Positions 23,801 through 31,368 of a stretch of 54,345 nt of DNA are shown here, in pieces. This stretch comes from a virus. Below the pieces are notes generated by a model, which was not told where the DNA came from, did not search any database, and saw nothing but the letters and a program-made list of their open reading frames with translations. Positions within the stretch are counted from its first letter, which is position 1; every line of letters begins with the position of its first letter. Location: positions 1 through 54,345 of the IMG/VR virus record IMGVR_UViG_3300020401_001611. One strand, written 5' to 3'. The position numbers and the translations under genes are program-made.

Positions 23801-24204
23801 TATGTACCTGCTAATGGATTCGCTGCTGGTGCATCAGCTGTTGGTTCTAATTCTCCTAGATCAATGTCTGCTCTTACTACATATGCTCTATTGCTTACAC
23901 CTAATAATGAATAAGCAGCCTGTAAACCATATTCGTTAAGTTCGCCAGCATGTATTGGATTATTATTAGTATCTGTTTTAAATATCGGATCACCAAATGT
24001 GTCCGCTAAATCTCTTTGCGATGTAAGTAAGAAAGGTTTACCTGCATTCGCTTTCAATGTACCTTGGGCTGTTCCTGTGCCGGCAGCATTTTGCTTATTG
24101 CTTGCTGATGCAACAAAAACCATAGGTACTGTACCTGGCTCAGCTGGGGTATAAAAACTTTCGTCTATAACGCTGACCTGTACTCCTGGTGATGTTAAAG
24201 CCAT
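20887..24204 (-). CDS. 18: gp18 contractile tail sheath protein, much enlarged
   Basis: At 1105 residues this is far longer than T4 gp18 (659). The N terminus (MALTSPGVQVSVIDES…) and the C-terminal domain (GQKTRARGASALDRINVARL, then LAKPYIFEPND and VEFIYIPLRLKNTGEISG) are canonical sheath sequence and carry the contraction core. Between about residues 130 and 690 are surface insertions with a recurring small motif: TYWFDTDGSNYGIQQWN, SGSIWFKTT, GQLWYNSIVDEVDMLWHN and TGDLWIS. Similar motifs occur in gp14, gp15 and the fibres of this phage. The insertions would decorate the outside of the sheath. Confidence 0.93.
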   Translation of the reverse strand: MALTSPGVQVSVIDESFYTPAEPGTVPMVFVASASNKQNAAGTGTAQGTLKANAGKPFLLTSQRDLADTFGDPIFKTDTNNNPIHAGELNEYGLQAAYSLLGVSNRAYVVRADIDLGELEPTADAPAANPLAGTYWFDTDGSNYGIQQWNSNAINTTGGQTFTTKVPTVIYKQNEVVDYDAGNYTPLSSIGAIGDYVIVAVTTMNKLWYKNASGTWVEVGSNAWTKSWATVKGSKANPSFAGTADITINGSVVSVGGNTVSQIATAINSGIGLGGEISADVVDGFLEIYSTGASSGADDSTLGGPIVIGGDATRLEELGISAGTYYPPALQISAHTSVPEWKSGDTYPRPSGSIWFKTTLPNGGAKLDVKLWNSTTLLWDEVAAPFYDNNASAIYWLDSTGGGANLAIGDLYAKTNVANDTQPLANFTIYRRQASGATTITSNAITGTSPGAGTFTFTIASTNKGSSAFSAPVTASVTTTGSATGDSVLIASAITSAASQNVSATVDASNRIVISHSQGGEIKFVDTDGILNAIGFKPFDANDPTSTANLAFVDGTTNATSPKQFQATNWRILSYTASANAVTSLASQGQLWYNSIVDEVDMLWHNGTTWVGYGDSTAYPNADPAGPIVSASMPTQQSDGSALVTGDLWISTADLENYPTIYRYNVNISGTTAQKWGSPLDSSDQTTENGILFADARYGTGGGTTTVAPSGTIPELLASNYLDPDAPDPALYPKGMLLWNLRRSGFNVKRFERNYIDTTSVNKRQGDVSMENYYPHRWVTESGNQADGSGSFGRKAQRKVVVQALQAVVNSNDDIRDDESRLFNVMATPGYPELIGEMISLNFDRGLTAFIVGDSPFRLTPDATSLNEWATNVNTAVEDNDDGLVSRDEYLGVFYPAGFTSDNFGNNVVVPASHMMLRTIALSDQVSFPWFAPAGTRRGGITNASSTGFVNSEGEFVSVALNEGQRDTLYSNNVNPITFITGAGLVNFGQKTRARGASALDRINVARLVIYLRSQLNTLAKPYIFEPNDKITRDEIKQAAESLLLELVGQRGLYDYLVVCDESNNTPSRIDKNELYLDIAIEPVKAVEFIYIPLRLKNTGEISGL

Positions 24205-24238
24205 ATTATTTCTCCTGTTGGAATCTTTTTGCTATTAC

Positions 24239-24246
24239 TATTTAGC
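24239..24246 (-). promoter_or_regulatory. Variant late promoter (GCTAAATA) before gp18
   Basis: The minus strand reads TTTGCTAAATAGT 34 bases upstream of the sheath ATG, with an AGGAGAA ribosome site downstream. The same TTTGCTAAATA string occurs in the gp32 promoter region, suggesting a shared control element or promoter variant. Confidence 0.45.
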
Positions 24247-24313
24247 AAACAAAATAGAAAAGGTGTGTGTTTATACCATTAAAAAGGCACCAAAAAGGTG
24301 AGGTAAATACATT

Positions 24314-24649
24314 ATGAGACCTTTATGTAAATGTGGACAAAGACCTGCGGCTGTAAACTATAAAAAAGGAAAGAAAACATATTATAGAAAATTATGTGAG
24401 AGGTGTTTACGCAATGGCATAAATCATGGCATACCTAAATGGAAACAAAGAGGTTATATAAAAAAAGATGAATGTGAAAAATGTGGATATAAAAGTAAAC
24501 ATGCGGAGCAATTTAATGTTTACCACATTGACGGCGACTTGAATAATTGTAGTGTAATGAATCTAAAAACTATCTGTGCCAACTGCCAACGTATTATGCA
24601 GAAGCAAGGCGTGAAATGGAAGCAAGGTGATCTTGTACCTGATTTTTAA
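24314..24649 (+). CDS. HNH endonuclease
   Basis: The 111-residue protein lies on the strand opposite its neighbours. It has an N-terminal CxC…CxxC zinc pair (PLCKCG, CERC) and a second CEKCG…CANC pair framing an HNH core: VYHIDGDLNN with the His-Asn residues, then NLKTICANCQR. It is a compact free-standing nuclease of the type that acts as a homing endonuclease or packaging helper in T4-like phages. Its last 56 bases overlap the 3' end of the dNMP kinase gene tail to tail. The 109 bases before it hold a GGTGAGG ribosome site and small CACC/GGTG hairpins. Confidence 0.8.
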   Translation: MRPLCKCGQRPAAVNYKKGKKTYYRKLCERCLRNGINHGIPKWKQRGYIKKDECEKCGYKSKHAEQFNVYHIDGDLNNCSVMNLKTICANCQRIMQKQGVKWKQGDLVPDF

Positions 24650-25205
24650 GATCTTCCATAGTGCCGTTATTTCCTATGATGCTATCAAATTTTACATTTG
24701 CCCATCGCCATTCAGATTCATGAACATCTTTAGGTTCAACACCAATATCTTGATACATTCTAAACCACACAGGATCTGCACCTCTTTTCACATGCCAAAC
24801 CTGACCATTTAATGAATGTATCATATCTGCTTCATTAGGAAAACGAACATCTGGTATCACATAGTCTTTTGTGTTATCATGCATTAATTGTTGTTTTACA
24901 AGACTAACCCATATTCCATCAAAAAATCCATCTCTCATACAATCTGTTCCAAACAGTTGTAATACTAATCTTGGTGTAATAGGTTTTCCTACTTCTTTAG
25001 TCCAAAATTTATCTGGCTCTTCTCTCCAGGCTCTGCTGTCATCTGTGTCCCCTTCAAGGTTATTCCTGTCCCAATTAAAAACAGAAGCAACGCCATCTTT
25101 TAATTTATCTGCAAAACTAATTTTTGTGAAGTTGTGTTCTTCTACTAATATATCCGCGGCTGATCCTTTACCGCTACCTATAAGTCCACAAATACCTATT
25201 ATCAT
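24594..25205 (-). CDS. 1: Deoxynucleoside monophosphate kinase (T4 gp1-like)
   Basis: The 203-residue enzyme phosphorylates dNMPs, including modified ones in T4, to feed phage DNA synthesis. The P-loop GLIGSGKGS spans 7-15. ISFADKLKDGV and LQLFGTDCMR are typical of gp1-type kinases, and VIPDVRFPNEAD is the nucleotide-binding region. It is shorter than T4 gp1 (241). A perfect consensus sigma70 promoter lies directly upstream, so it is probably an early gene although it lies within late structural genes. Confidence 0.9.
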   Translation of the reverse strand: MIIGICGLIGSGKGSAADILVEEHNFTKISFADKLKDGVASVFNWDRNNLEGDTDDSRAWREEPDKFWTKEVGKPITPRLVLQLFGTDCMRDGFFDGIWVSLVKQQLMHDNTKDYVIPDVRFPNEADMIHSLNGQVWHVKRGADPVWFRMYQDIGVEPKDVHESEWRWANVKFDSIIGNNGTMEDLKNQVQDHLASISRLASA

Positions 25206-25228
25206 ATAAAATCCTCTAGTATTTGTAT

Positions 25229-25257
25229 ATTATAGACTATAAATGTAGTAATGTCAA
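25229..25257 (-). promoter_or_regulatory. Perfect consensus sigma70 promoter for dNMP kinase
   Basis: On the minus strand, TTGACA (25252-25257), a 17-base spacer and TATAAT (25229-25234) match the bacterial consensus at all 12 positions. The ATG is 24 bases beyond the -10 box, with an AGAGGA ribosome site. It lies in the short gap between gp13 and gene 1. Confidence 0.92.
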
Positions 25258-25264
25258 GAAAAAA

Positions 25265-26014
25265 TTATCCTATTGAAAATCCGTATCCAACGCCGCCAGA
25301 TACTTGAGTAGATACATCAGATTCTAGTTTTTCCATTTCTTGTTGAGCTTCACTTTTTAAACTTTGACCGTTTAGACTTGTACCACCTTGTGGTCCTGCA
25401 ATAGTAGCAAATTTTTCTCTAGCTTCGCCTAACATATATTTGCAACTTGCAAGTGTGTAATCTTTTATCCATTGCTGTGCAAGATAATCATTCATTAGAT
25501 TTTCATCTGGACGATAATTATAACAATACATCAATAAAGTTTCTTCGGCTCTAGGCCTTTGAAGTAAAGTTAATTTTTTAGTTTGTGTATTCCATTTAAA
25601 CTCTATAAATGAACCAAACATCCTTCCTACAAGTTCTTGATATTGACTAAACATATCATATGTTGCTAAGCCACCTAGATTAGAACTTGATAACAAGTAT
25701 GCGTTTGTATATGCTAAATTGAAAGGTTCAAAAATTGTGCCACCATCGCCGCCACCTGACCTTGAACCAATTGAACGTCTAAATATTCTTCTAACTTCTA
25801 CTATTTCATTTGGCAATGTATATTCATTTTGATCTATAATTGTTGGCATAAAAAAGTATGATTCTTCTACTGAGTTATCAGATCTCTGTCTGAATTTTGT
25901 CAACGCCTTAGTCAAAGCAGTTTCATAATGAACAGGATCTAGTTCAACATCAACCATTCCTCCGCCTAGCATTGTATGAACATAATCAAATATATCTTGT
26001 TTTTGTAAAGCCAT
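25265..26014 (-). CDS. 13: gp13 neck protein
   Basis: The 249-residue protein is near the size of marine T4-like gp13 proteins (T4 309). It begins with a helical DIFDYVHTMLGGGMVDVELDP. Beta strands with YTLPNEIVEVRRIFRRS follow, then QWIKDYTLASCKYMLGEAREKF, a helical signature I associate with gp13. The C terminus is Gly-rich. The protein forms the neck joining head and tail. It is transcribed away from gp14, unlike T4 where 13 and 14 are adjacent in one direction. A late promoter and a CGGAGAC ribosome site precede it. Confidence 0.82.
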   Translation of the reverse strand: MALQKQDIFDYVHTMLGGGMVDVELDPVHYETALTKALTKFRQRSDNSVEESYFFMPTIIDQNEYTLPNEIVEVRRIFRRSIGSRSGGGDGGTIFEPFNLAYTNAYLLSSSNLGGLATYDMFSQYQELVGRMFGSFIEFKWNTQTKKLTLLQRPRAEETLLMYCYNYRPDENLMNDYLAQQWIKDYTLASCKYMLGEAREKFATIAGPQGGTSLNGQSLKSEAQQEMEKLESDVSTQVSGGVGYGFSIG

Positions 26015-26030
26015 TTTGTAGTCTCCGTAG

Positions 26031-26062
26031 TATTTATCGTATTAGTCTACTATCGATAAATA
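26031..26062. promoter_or_regulatory. Divergent pair of late promoters between gp13 and gp14
   Basis: Two GATAAATA octamers point away from each other: one on the minus strand at 26031-26038 for gp13, one on the plus strand at 26055-26062 for gp14. Only 16 bases separate them. The plus-strand copy is 5 bases before the ATG at 26068, while the minus-strand copy has a leader with a ribosome site. Confidence 0.75.
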
Positions 26063-26067
26063 TGTAT

Positions 26068-27204
26068 ATGCCAAGATTAAGTTTATATAGACCAGAAAAA
26101 GGAAATGATTATACATTTATAGACAAACAGGTCTATGAGATGTTCACTGTAGGCGGTACTGACATTAATGTACATAAGTTCCTTGGTGCAGAAAATCCTG
26201 ACGAAAGCAATGCTACCGCAGATCAACCTAGATATGACGCTGTAAAAGAAACCAACATACAAGATTTACTATTTTTAGAAAATAGGGATAGAAAATATGA
26301 TCCAGATGTATATACTATGCGTGGTATTTACAATGTCCAGGATATTGACTTTAATTTAAGTCAATTTGGTTTATTTTTAAGCAATGATACTTTGTTTCTA
26401 ACTATTCATATCAATAGTAGTGTCAAAACTCTAGGACGTAAAATAATTGCAGGAGATGTAATTGAATTACCGCATCTCAAAGACGAATATGCATTGAATG
26501 ATTTAAGTTATGCGTTAAAACGTTTTTATGTAGTTGAAGATGTAAATCGAGCTGCAGAAGGATTCTCGCAAACTTGGTATCCTCATCTATATAGACTAAA
26601 ATTAAAACAAATAGTAGATTCACAAGAATTCAAAGAAATACTTGATTTGCCTGCAGAAGAAGGACAAGACGGAGCAAACACTTTACGGAATATGTTAAGC
26701 ACATATGAAAAAGAAATGCAAATAAACAATGCAGTAGTGCAACAAGCAGAAGCTGATGCGGCAAAATCTGGGTATGATACAAGTCATTACTACAGTTTAC
26801 AATTAAACAGTGATGGCAACACTGAATTAGTTGATACAGATGCAGACAATATACCTGACACTATGCAGACTGCTAATAAATCAGGTTATAATGGATATTT
26901 GCTAGGAGACGGAATACCTACTAATGGTGCAAATTTTGGTCATGGAATTGGCTTTCCAACTAATAAAGCAGTTGGAGATTACTTTTTACGAACGGATTTT
27001 AGTCCAAACAGATTATTTAGATATGACGGAGCAAGGTGGGTAAAACAAGAAGATAATGTGCGTATGACAATGACTCAAACAGACACAAGAAGCACACAAA
27101 AAGGTACGTTTATAAATAACACTAACTCTGCAACAATTTCAGGAGAAAATGTAATAGAAAGACAAAGCCTAAGTGATGCTTTGAGACCAAAGGCAGATGA
27201 ATAA
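26068..27204 (+). CDS. 14: gp14 neck protein with C-terminal extension
   Basis: From the ATG at 26068 the product is 378 residues (an in-frame ATG at 26062 overlaps the promoter). The first 190 or so residues follow the gp14 neck plan: EKGNDYTFIDKQVYEMFTVGG, then FGLFLSNDTLFLTIHINS, AGDVIELPHLKDEYALND and ALKRFYVVEDVNRAAEG. The rest is an extension not found in T4 gp14 (256 residues). It has a VDTDADNIPDTM calcium-type loop and a GDYFLRTDFSPNRLFRYDG-x-RWV motif that recurs in gp15 and the sheath. It closes the packaged head with gp13 and binds the tail. It is coupled to the next gene through TAATG. Confidence 0.78.
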   Translation: MPRLSLYRPEKGNDYTFIDKQVYEMFTVGGTDINVHKFLGAENPDESNATADQPRYDAVKETNIQDLLFLENRDRKYDPDVYTMRGIYNVQDIDFNLSQFGLFLSNDTLFLTIHINSSVKTLGRKIIAGDVIELPHLKDEYALNDLSYALKRFYVVEDVNRAAEGFSQTWYPHLYRLKLKQIVDSQEFKEILDLPAEEGQDGANTLRNMLSTYEKEMQINNAVVQQAEADAAKSGYDTSHYYSLQLNSDGNTELVDTDADNIPDTMQTANKSGYNGYLLGDGIPTNGANFGHGIGFPTNKAVGDYFLRTDFSPNRLFRYDGARWVKQEDNVRMTMTQTDTRSTQKGTFINNTNSATISGENVIERQSLSDALRPKADE

Positions 27205-28283
27205 TGAGATTTGAAGAATTTTATGAAATAAGAAGTGAGAAAGATAGGGTAGAAAAAGAAATATACCTAAATACTCCTGTTGAACATATTTGTAATGGAT
27301 TAATAAGAGCAGGTGTAAAAAGAAAAGATGGGGGATTTAAATACCCAGCTAGAGCAAGGAATATGAAGAAAAATGCTTTAGATGCAATCAAAAGGTATAG
27401 AAATCGCAATCCACAATTAGCTTCAGCAATTCAAGCATGTCTGCAAAAAAATGGTTATGGTAAATTAGGACAAGGAGATCTAAAAGGATTTGCAGGCGAT
27501 GGTGGATATAGTGACTATGCAAAAGGAAAAGGTACAGGCACAGGTGTAGGAACCGGCACAGGTAATAATATATTTGGTAAAGGTACCGGTGATGGCGATA
27601 TACCTGGGTATACTCCAGGAGATGGTACTGCTGTTGTTGGTGCAAACTCAGGAAAAGGCAACGCAGATTCTGGTACAAGCACTACAGGTAAAGGTAATTC
27701 TGATACAGGAACTGAAAGTTATGCTACTGAGTCAGGTAAACTGAACAGCTACTTGCAAAATGAAGATTGGGAAGGTGCGTTAAATTACCTTGATGGCAAC
27801 CCTGGGTTTGAAGATTATATTGGGCCTAGTTTTAGGAAAGATATAGAGGGCACCATAGATGCTATAGAAGCCAAGAAAAAAGCACTTGCCGCGGCTGAAA
27901 AGGCGGCACTTGAACAACAAATTGCAGATGAACAAAAAGCTGAAGAAGCTCGTATAGCGGCAGAGAATGAAAGAATAGCTAACGAAAAAGCCGCTAAAAA
28001 AGCTGAAGAAGAAAGGCTTGCAAAAGAAGAAGCACTTAAGAAAGCAGAAGAAGCTAGGATTGCTAAGGAAAAAGCAGAAAAAGCAAGACTTGAAGCTGAA
28101 GCAGAAAAGAAACGTATAGAAGCAGAACGATTAGAAAAAGAAAGAAAAGAAAAAGAAGAAGAAGCAAATAGAATCAAAAAAGATACAGAACAAAATCCTA
28201 ATATCACAGCAAAACCTGATGACAAAGAGAAACCAGTTAAGCCAGACGATATTGATGATTTTGACTGGGAGGATTTACAATGA
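27204..28283 (+). CDS. Coiled-coil/long-helix protein of unknown function
   Basis: The 359-residue protein has three parts. An N-terminal basic domain (about 1-95) contains VEHICNGLIRAGVKR and KKNALDAIKRYRNRNPQ. A Gly/Thr-rich flexible linker (about 95-175) comes next. From about 200 to 320 there is a dense Glu/Lys/Ala/Arg run of repeating EEARIAxE and KAEEARIAKEKAE units, typical of TolA-like coiled coils or single alpha-helices. The tail is acidic. It lies between gp14 and gp15, so it is likely a late structural or assembly protein. The rod could act as a spacer or ruler. Confidence 0.75.
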   Translation: MRFEEFYEIRSEKDRVEKEIYLNTPVEHICNGLIRAGVKRKDGGFKYPARARNMKKNALDAIKRYRNRNPQLASAIQACLQKNGYGKLGQGDLKGFAGDGGYSDYAKGKGTGTGVGTGTGNNIFGKGTGDGDIPGYTPGDGTAVVGANSGKGNADSGTSTTGKGNSDTGTESYATESGKLNSYLQNEDWEGALNYLDGNPGFEDYIGPSFRKDIEGTIDAIEAKKKALAAAEKAALEQQIADEQKAEEARIAAENERIANEKAAKKAEEERLAKEEALKKAEEARIAKEKAEKARLEAEAEKKRIEAERLEKERKEKEEEANRIKKDTEQNPNITAKPDDKEKPVKPDDIDDFDWEDLQ

Positions 28284-29086
28284 GATGGCAAGAATTAAAA
28301 ATTGCATTACGTGAAGCAGACGAAAGAATTATTATTGCAGTTGAATTTAAAAGCGGAAAAAAGATAACAATACGTAATGTCCCTAAGGATCTTACAACTA
28401 GGCCAGATTTTGATTCTAGAGTAATGAAAGCCGCAAAAAAAGCAAAACCAAATGAAGTATATTTAGATTGGAATGTTGTTGGAGCAACAGAAGCAGACAA
28501 AATAGATCAGGTTGAAAAAGATAAAATATCTGGTAAAGATCAAAAGGATGCAGATCAAGGAGAATTTAAGCCTACTGATATAGAAAAACAAGCAATGAAA
28601 AATGTGTTAGATTTGCATAGATTAGTAATGAATACTATGGAAAAAACTGTATTGCGTGGATTAAAAATTAGAGATACAGATGATCCTAAATTTAAAGACG
28701 GATGGTATCATGAGACAAGGGCAAAGGATCCTGTTTTTCCTAATGATGTTTCTTTTAGTTTTCCTCAGACAGATCCCGACATAACAGGAAAAACAATTAC
28801 AATAGACGACATAAAAGATGCATTAATGATTGATCTTAAAATTAACACAAATAATCCAGGACGTGATGAATTTGGTTATCAAGAGCATGAAGGCTTTCCA
28901 AAATCAATGGGCGATTTTGATGATATGAAACAGATGATTATAGATGCAGTAGGTGCAAGAGACCATATTACAACTGTTGGTCCTGCACAACCAAAACAAG
29001 TTCCAAATGAACCTATGAAAATTACAATAGCGGCAAAAAGTTTTTATTACAGAAGAGCAATAGTTCCTAAAATGGATAATGATTAA
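28280..29086 (+). CDS. Hypothetical protein in neck/tail operon
   Basis: The 268-residue protein begins MRWQELKIALREADERI and has a small beta domain (about 18-55: VEFKSGKKITIRNVPKDL), a Lys/Asp-rich linker, and an alpha/beta middle with a DVSFSFPQTDPD segment. Overlaps with both neighbours (4 bases upstream, 1 base downstream) show it is a real gene of the operon. No family is recognised. The context between the coiled-coil protein and gp15 suggests a head-tail connector or assembly role. Confidence 0.7.
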   Translation: MRWQELKIALREADERIIIAVEFKSGKKITIRNVPKDLTTRPDFDSRVMKAAKKAKPNEVYLDWNVVGATEADKIDQVEKDKISGKDQKDADQGEFKPTDIEKQAMKNVLDLHRLVMNTMEKTVLRGLKIRDTDDPKFKDGWYHETRAKDPVFPNDVSFSFPQTDPDITGKTITIDDIKDALMIDLKINTNNPGRDEFGYQEHEGFPKSMGDFDDMKQMIIDAVGARDHITTVGPAQPKQVPNEPMKITIAAKSFYYRRAIVPKMDND

Positions 29087-30564
29087 TGCAACATTTTTAC
29101 GACGGACAAATTAGAAGGTATATCACCCAGATTGTAAGGATGATGAGTAATTTTTCTTACAAAGATGGTAAGGGCAATCTTACCCAAGTGCCTGTCATGT
29201 ACGGTGACTTAACAAGACAAGTTGCAAATATTATTAGAGAGAACTCTGAAAATAAAATACCAAGTGCTCCTAGGATGGCTGTATACATTACTGGTCTTGC
29301 TATGGACACTGCACGATTAGCAGATAGTAGTTACGTCAACAAAGTCAATATAAGAGAACAAGCCTACGATGCAACTGGCAAAGAGTATCTTAACAAAGAA
29401 GGAAAAAACTATACAGTAGAAAGACTAATGCCTACGCCTTATACACTTACAGTAAATGTAGATGTATGGAGTAGTAATACTGATCAAAAATTACAAATAT
29501 TAGAACAAATACTAATGCTGTTCAATCCTAGCTTAGAAATACAAACTACAGACAATTATGTAGACTGGACTAGTCTAAGTGTTGTAAATCTTGAAAATTT
29601 AACATTTAGCAGTCGTAGTGTCCCAGTAGGAGTTGACAGTGAAATAGATGTTGCAACTTTAACATTCAATACGCCTATTTTTATTAGTCCTCCTGTTAAA
29701 GTAAAACGTTTAGGAGTAATTACACAAGTTATAACAAGTATCTTTAATGAAAGTAAGGGTAGTATAGATTTAGATTTATCACGTCCTGCAAACCAAGCAT
29801 ACGACGATAAACCTAAGCCAGAAAATGCTACAAGGACTAGATTAGCTATTGCAAATACAGGACAAATAAGATCAGAAATTGCTGCGGAAGGGGTAGTTAA
29901 ATTAGATGTAGATTCAATTATTAACACAAGTCATGATAATTATTCATTGCTTGTAATGAGCAATACAGCAAAGCTAGTAAAGGCTGGTGTTGTAGGCGCA
30001 GAAACTTGGACAGGATATATTAAGTCATTACCTTTTGATTTCAATGCAGGAGTAACAAATTTACATCTTAGAAGAGATGGTTTAGATAATGAAATTGTAG
30101 GCACAGTCACTATAAATCCGTTAGATGAATTTGAATTGTCAATAAATTTTGATACAGATACAATACCTGCTGATACAATAATGCATGGTCCGTCAGGTGA
30201 TAGAAACAAAATAGATTATATTATTAATCCTTACAAAACTAATCCAACAGCAATAAAAGGCAGTAATGCTAGAATATTAATATTAGATGCAATTAACACA
30301 AGTGAAAATGTTAATGAAGCAACTTACGACGGTCCTGATGCATGGAAAAATGCAGACGGCACTGAATTTGTTGCAGGAGCAAACGACATTGTCGAATGGG
30401 ACGGTTCTAAGTGGCATATAGTATTTGATGCTAGTGAAGATGATAGTACTGTGGTTTTTACTACTAATCTTAATACAGGCAAACAATACAAATATGTCAA
30501 CGATGAATGGATACTATCATATGATGGAGAATATCCAGTTGGCACCTGGTATCTAAACTTTTAA
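29086..30564 (+). CDS. 15: gp15 tail sheath stabilizer/completion protein, extended
   Basis: The 492-residue protein has a T4-like gp15 core in its first 215 residues: FYDGQIRRYITQIVRMMSN, then VPVMYGDLTRQVANI, LMPTPYTLTVNVDVW, LQILEQILMLFNPSLEIQ and ATLTFNTPIFISPPVKVKR. T4 gp15 is 272 residues and caps the tail so it can join the head. The C-terminal part here is extra and carries two W-rich motifs, DIVEWDGSKWHI and YKYVNDEWI, similar to those in gp14, gp18 and the fibres. It is downstream of and coupled to the 268-residue gene. Confidence 0.9.
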   Translation: MQHFYDGQIRRYITQIVRMMSNFSYKDGKGNLTQVPVMYGDLTRQVANIIRENSENKIPSAPRMAVYITGLAMDTARLADSSYVNKVNIREQAYDATGKEYLNKEGKNYTVERLMPTPYTLTVNVDVWSSNTDQKLQILEQILMLFNPSLEIQTTDNYVDWTSLSVVNLENLTFSSRSVPVGVDSEIDVATLTFNTPIFISPPVKVKRLGVITQVITSIFNESKGSIDLDLSRPANQAYDDKPKPENATRTRLAIANTGQIRSEIAAEGVVKLDVDSIINTSHDNYSLLVMSNTAKLVKAGVVGAETWTGYIKSLPFDFNAGVTNLHLRRDGLDNEIVGTVTINPLDEFELSINFDTDTIPADTIMHGPSGDRNKIDYIINPYKTNPTAIKGSNARILILDAINTSENVNEATYDGPDAWKNADGTEFVAGANDIVEWDGSKWHIVFDASEDDSTVVFTTNLNTGKQYKYVNDEWILSYDGEYPVGTWYLNF

Positions 30565-30577
30565 GATAATTAATTGT

Positions 30578-31012
30578 ATGAAGAGTAAATCCATTATCTG
30601 TAGTGGTGCATTAGTATATGCACGTTCTACAAAACGTTTCTTATTATTATATAGAACACAAGGTCGTGCAAAAGACGTTTGGGGATTAGTAGGTGGAACT
30701 AATGAAGAGGCAGAAACTCCTTGGGAAGGTTTGCGTAGAGAAATATTTGAAGAGATAGGCGAGATAGATATAATCAAAACTGTGCCACTTGAAACATTTA
30801 TTTCTAACGATAGCAAATTCCAATTTCATACATATTTGTGTGTAGTTGATAAAGAATTTATACCTGCACTTAACGGAGAGCATAGCGGATATGCCTGGAT
30901 CACATTTAAGAGTTGGCCTAAACCTTTGCACAATGGATTGAAAAATACACTTAGTAATAAAGTAAATGTTACTAAATTAGAAACAGTATTTAAGGTAATG
31001 GATTTATTATGA
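30578..31012 (+). CDS. Nudix hydrolase
   Basis: The 144-residue enzyme has an intact Nudix box from G40 to E62 (GTNEEAE-x7-REIFEEIGE), matching G-x5-E-x7-REUXEEXGU exactly. It hydrolyses a nucleoside diphosphate linked to another group. The real substrate is unknown, and candidates include damaged nucleotides, ADP-sugars, NAD or capped RNA ends. Given the phage-encoded ADP-heptose pathway, a nucleotide-sugar is one option. It overlaps the cupin gene by 4 bases and follows gp15 by 13 bases. Confidence 0.9.
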   Translation: MKSKSIICSGALVYARSTKRFLLLYRTQGRAKDVWGLVGGTNEEAETPWEGLRREIFEEIGEIDIIKTVPLETFISNDSKFQFHTYLCVVDKEFIPALNGEHSGYAWITFKSWPKPLHNGLKNTLSNKVNVTKLETVFKVMDLL

Positions 31013-31368
31013 GCGAAAATGTAGAAAAAAGTAATTTTGGATATGAAGCATTATGGGCTAAAACTGAAAACTATGTTTCAAAAATACTTGTATTTGATAG
31101 TGTAGGCGCAGGATTACCTATGCATTTTCATAAGCAAACAGAAAAAACATGGTTTGTAAACACAGGTAATTTTAAAATTGCTTGGATAGATACAAGTAAC
31201 GGAATGCTATATGAAAAAGAAGTTAAAGAAGGAAGTGTATTTCATGTGCCTCCTTGTATGCCAGTTGGTTTAGAAAGTATGGTAGATGGAGGTAGTATTA
31301 CTCAAACAAGTAACAGAGATCCAAAAGGTGACTTCTATCAACTAAGGCCTGTACCAAAGGAAGAATAA
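31009..31368 (+). CDS. Cupin-domain protein
   Basis: The 119-residue single cupin has motif 1 as LPMHFHKQTEKTWFVNTG (HxH…E type) and motif 2 as GSVFHVPPCMPVGLES. The metal site looks intact. Cupins of this size act as sugar-phosphate isomerases, epimerases or dioxygenases, or as binding modules, and the sequence does not decide which. It is coupled to the Nudix and the 85-residue genes (ATG overlap at each end). It is one of three cupin domains in the window. Confidence 0.8.
   Translation: MSENVEKSNFGYEALWAKTENYVSKILVFDSVGAGLPMHFHKQTEKTWFVNTGNFKIAWIDTSNGMLYEKEVKEGSVFHVPPCMPVGLESMVDGGSITQTSNRDPKGDFYQLRPVPKEE

Noticed and set aside
25972-26067. N-terminal extension of gp14 from an upstream start
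   Set aside because: It would run through the divergent late promoters and the gp13 start. The ATG at 26068 (or 26062) fits the promoter and protein family.
27815-28291. 158-codon Ser-rich minus-strand frame
   Set aside because: It is the antisense of the Glu/Lys/Ala helix-coding segment of the coiled-coil gene.
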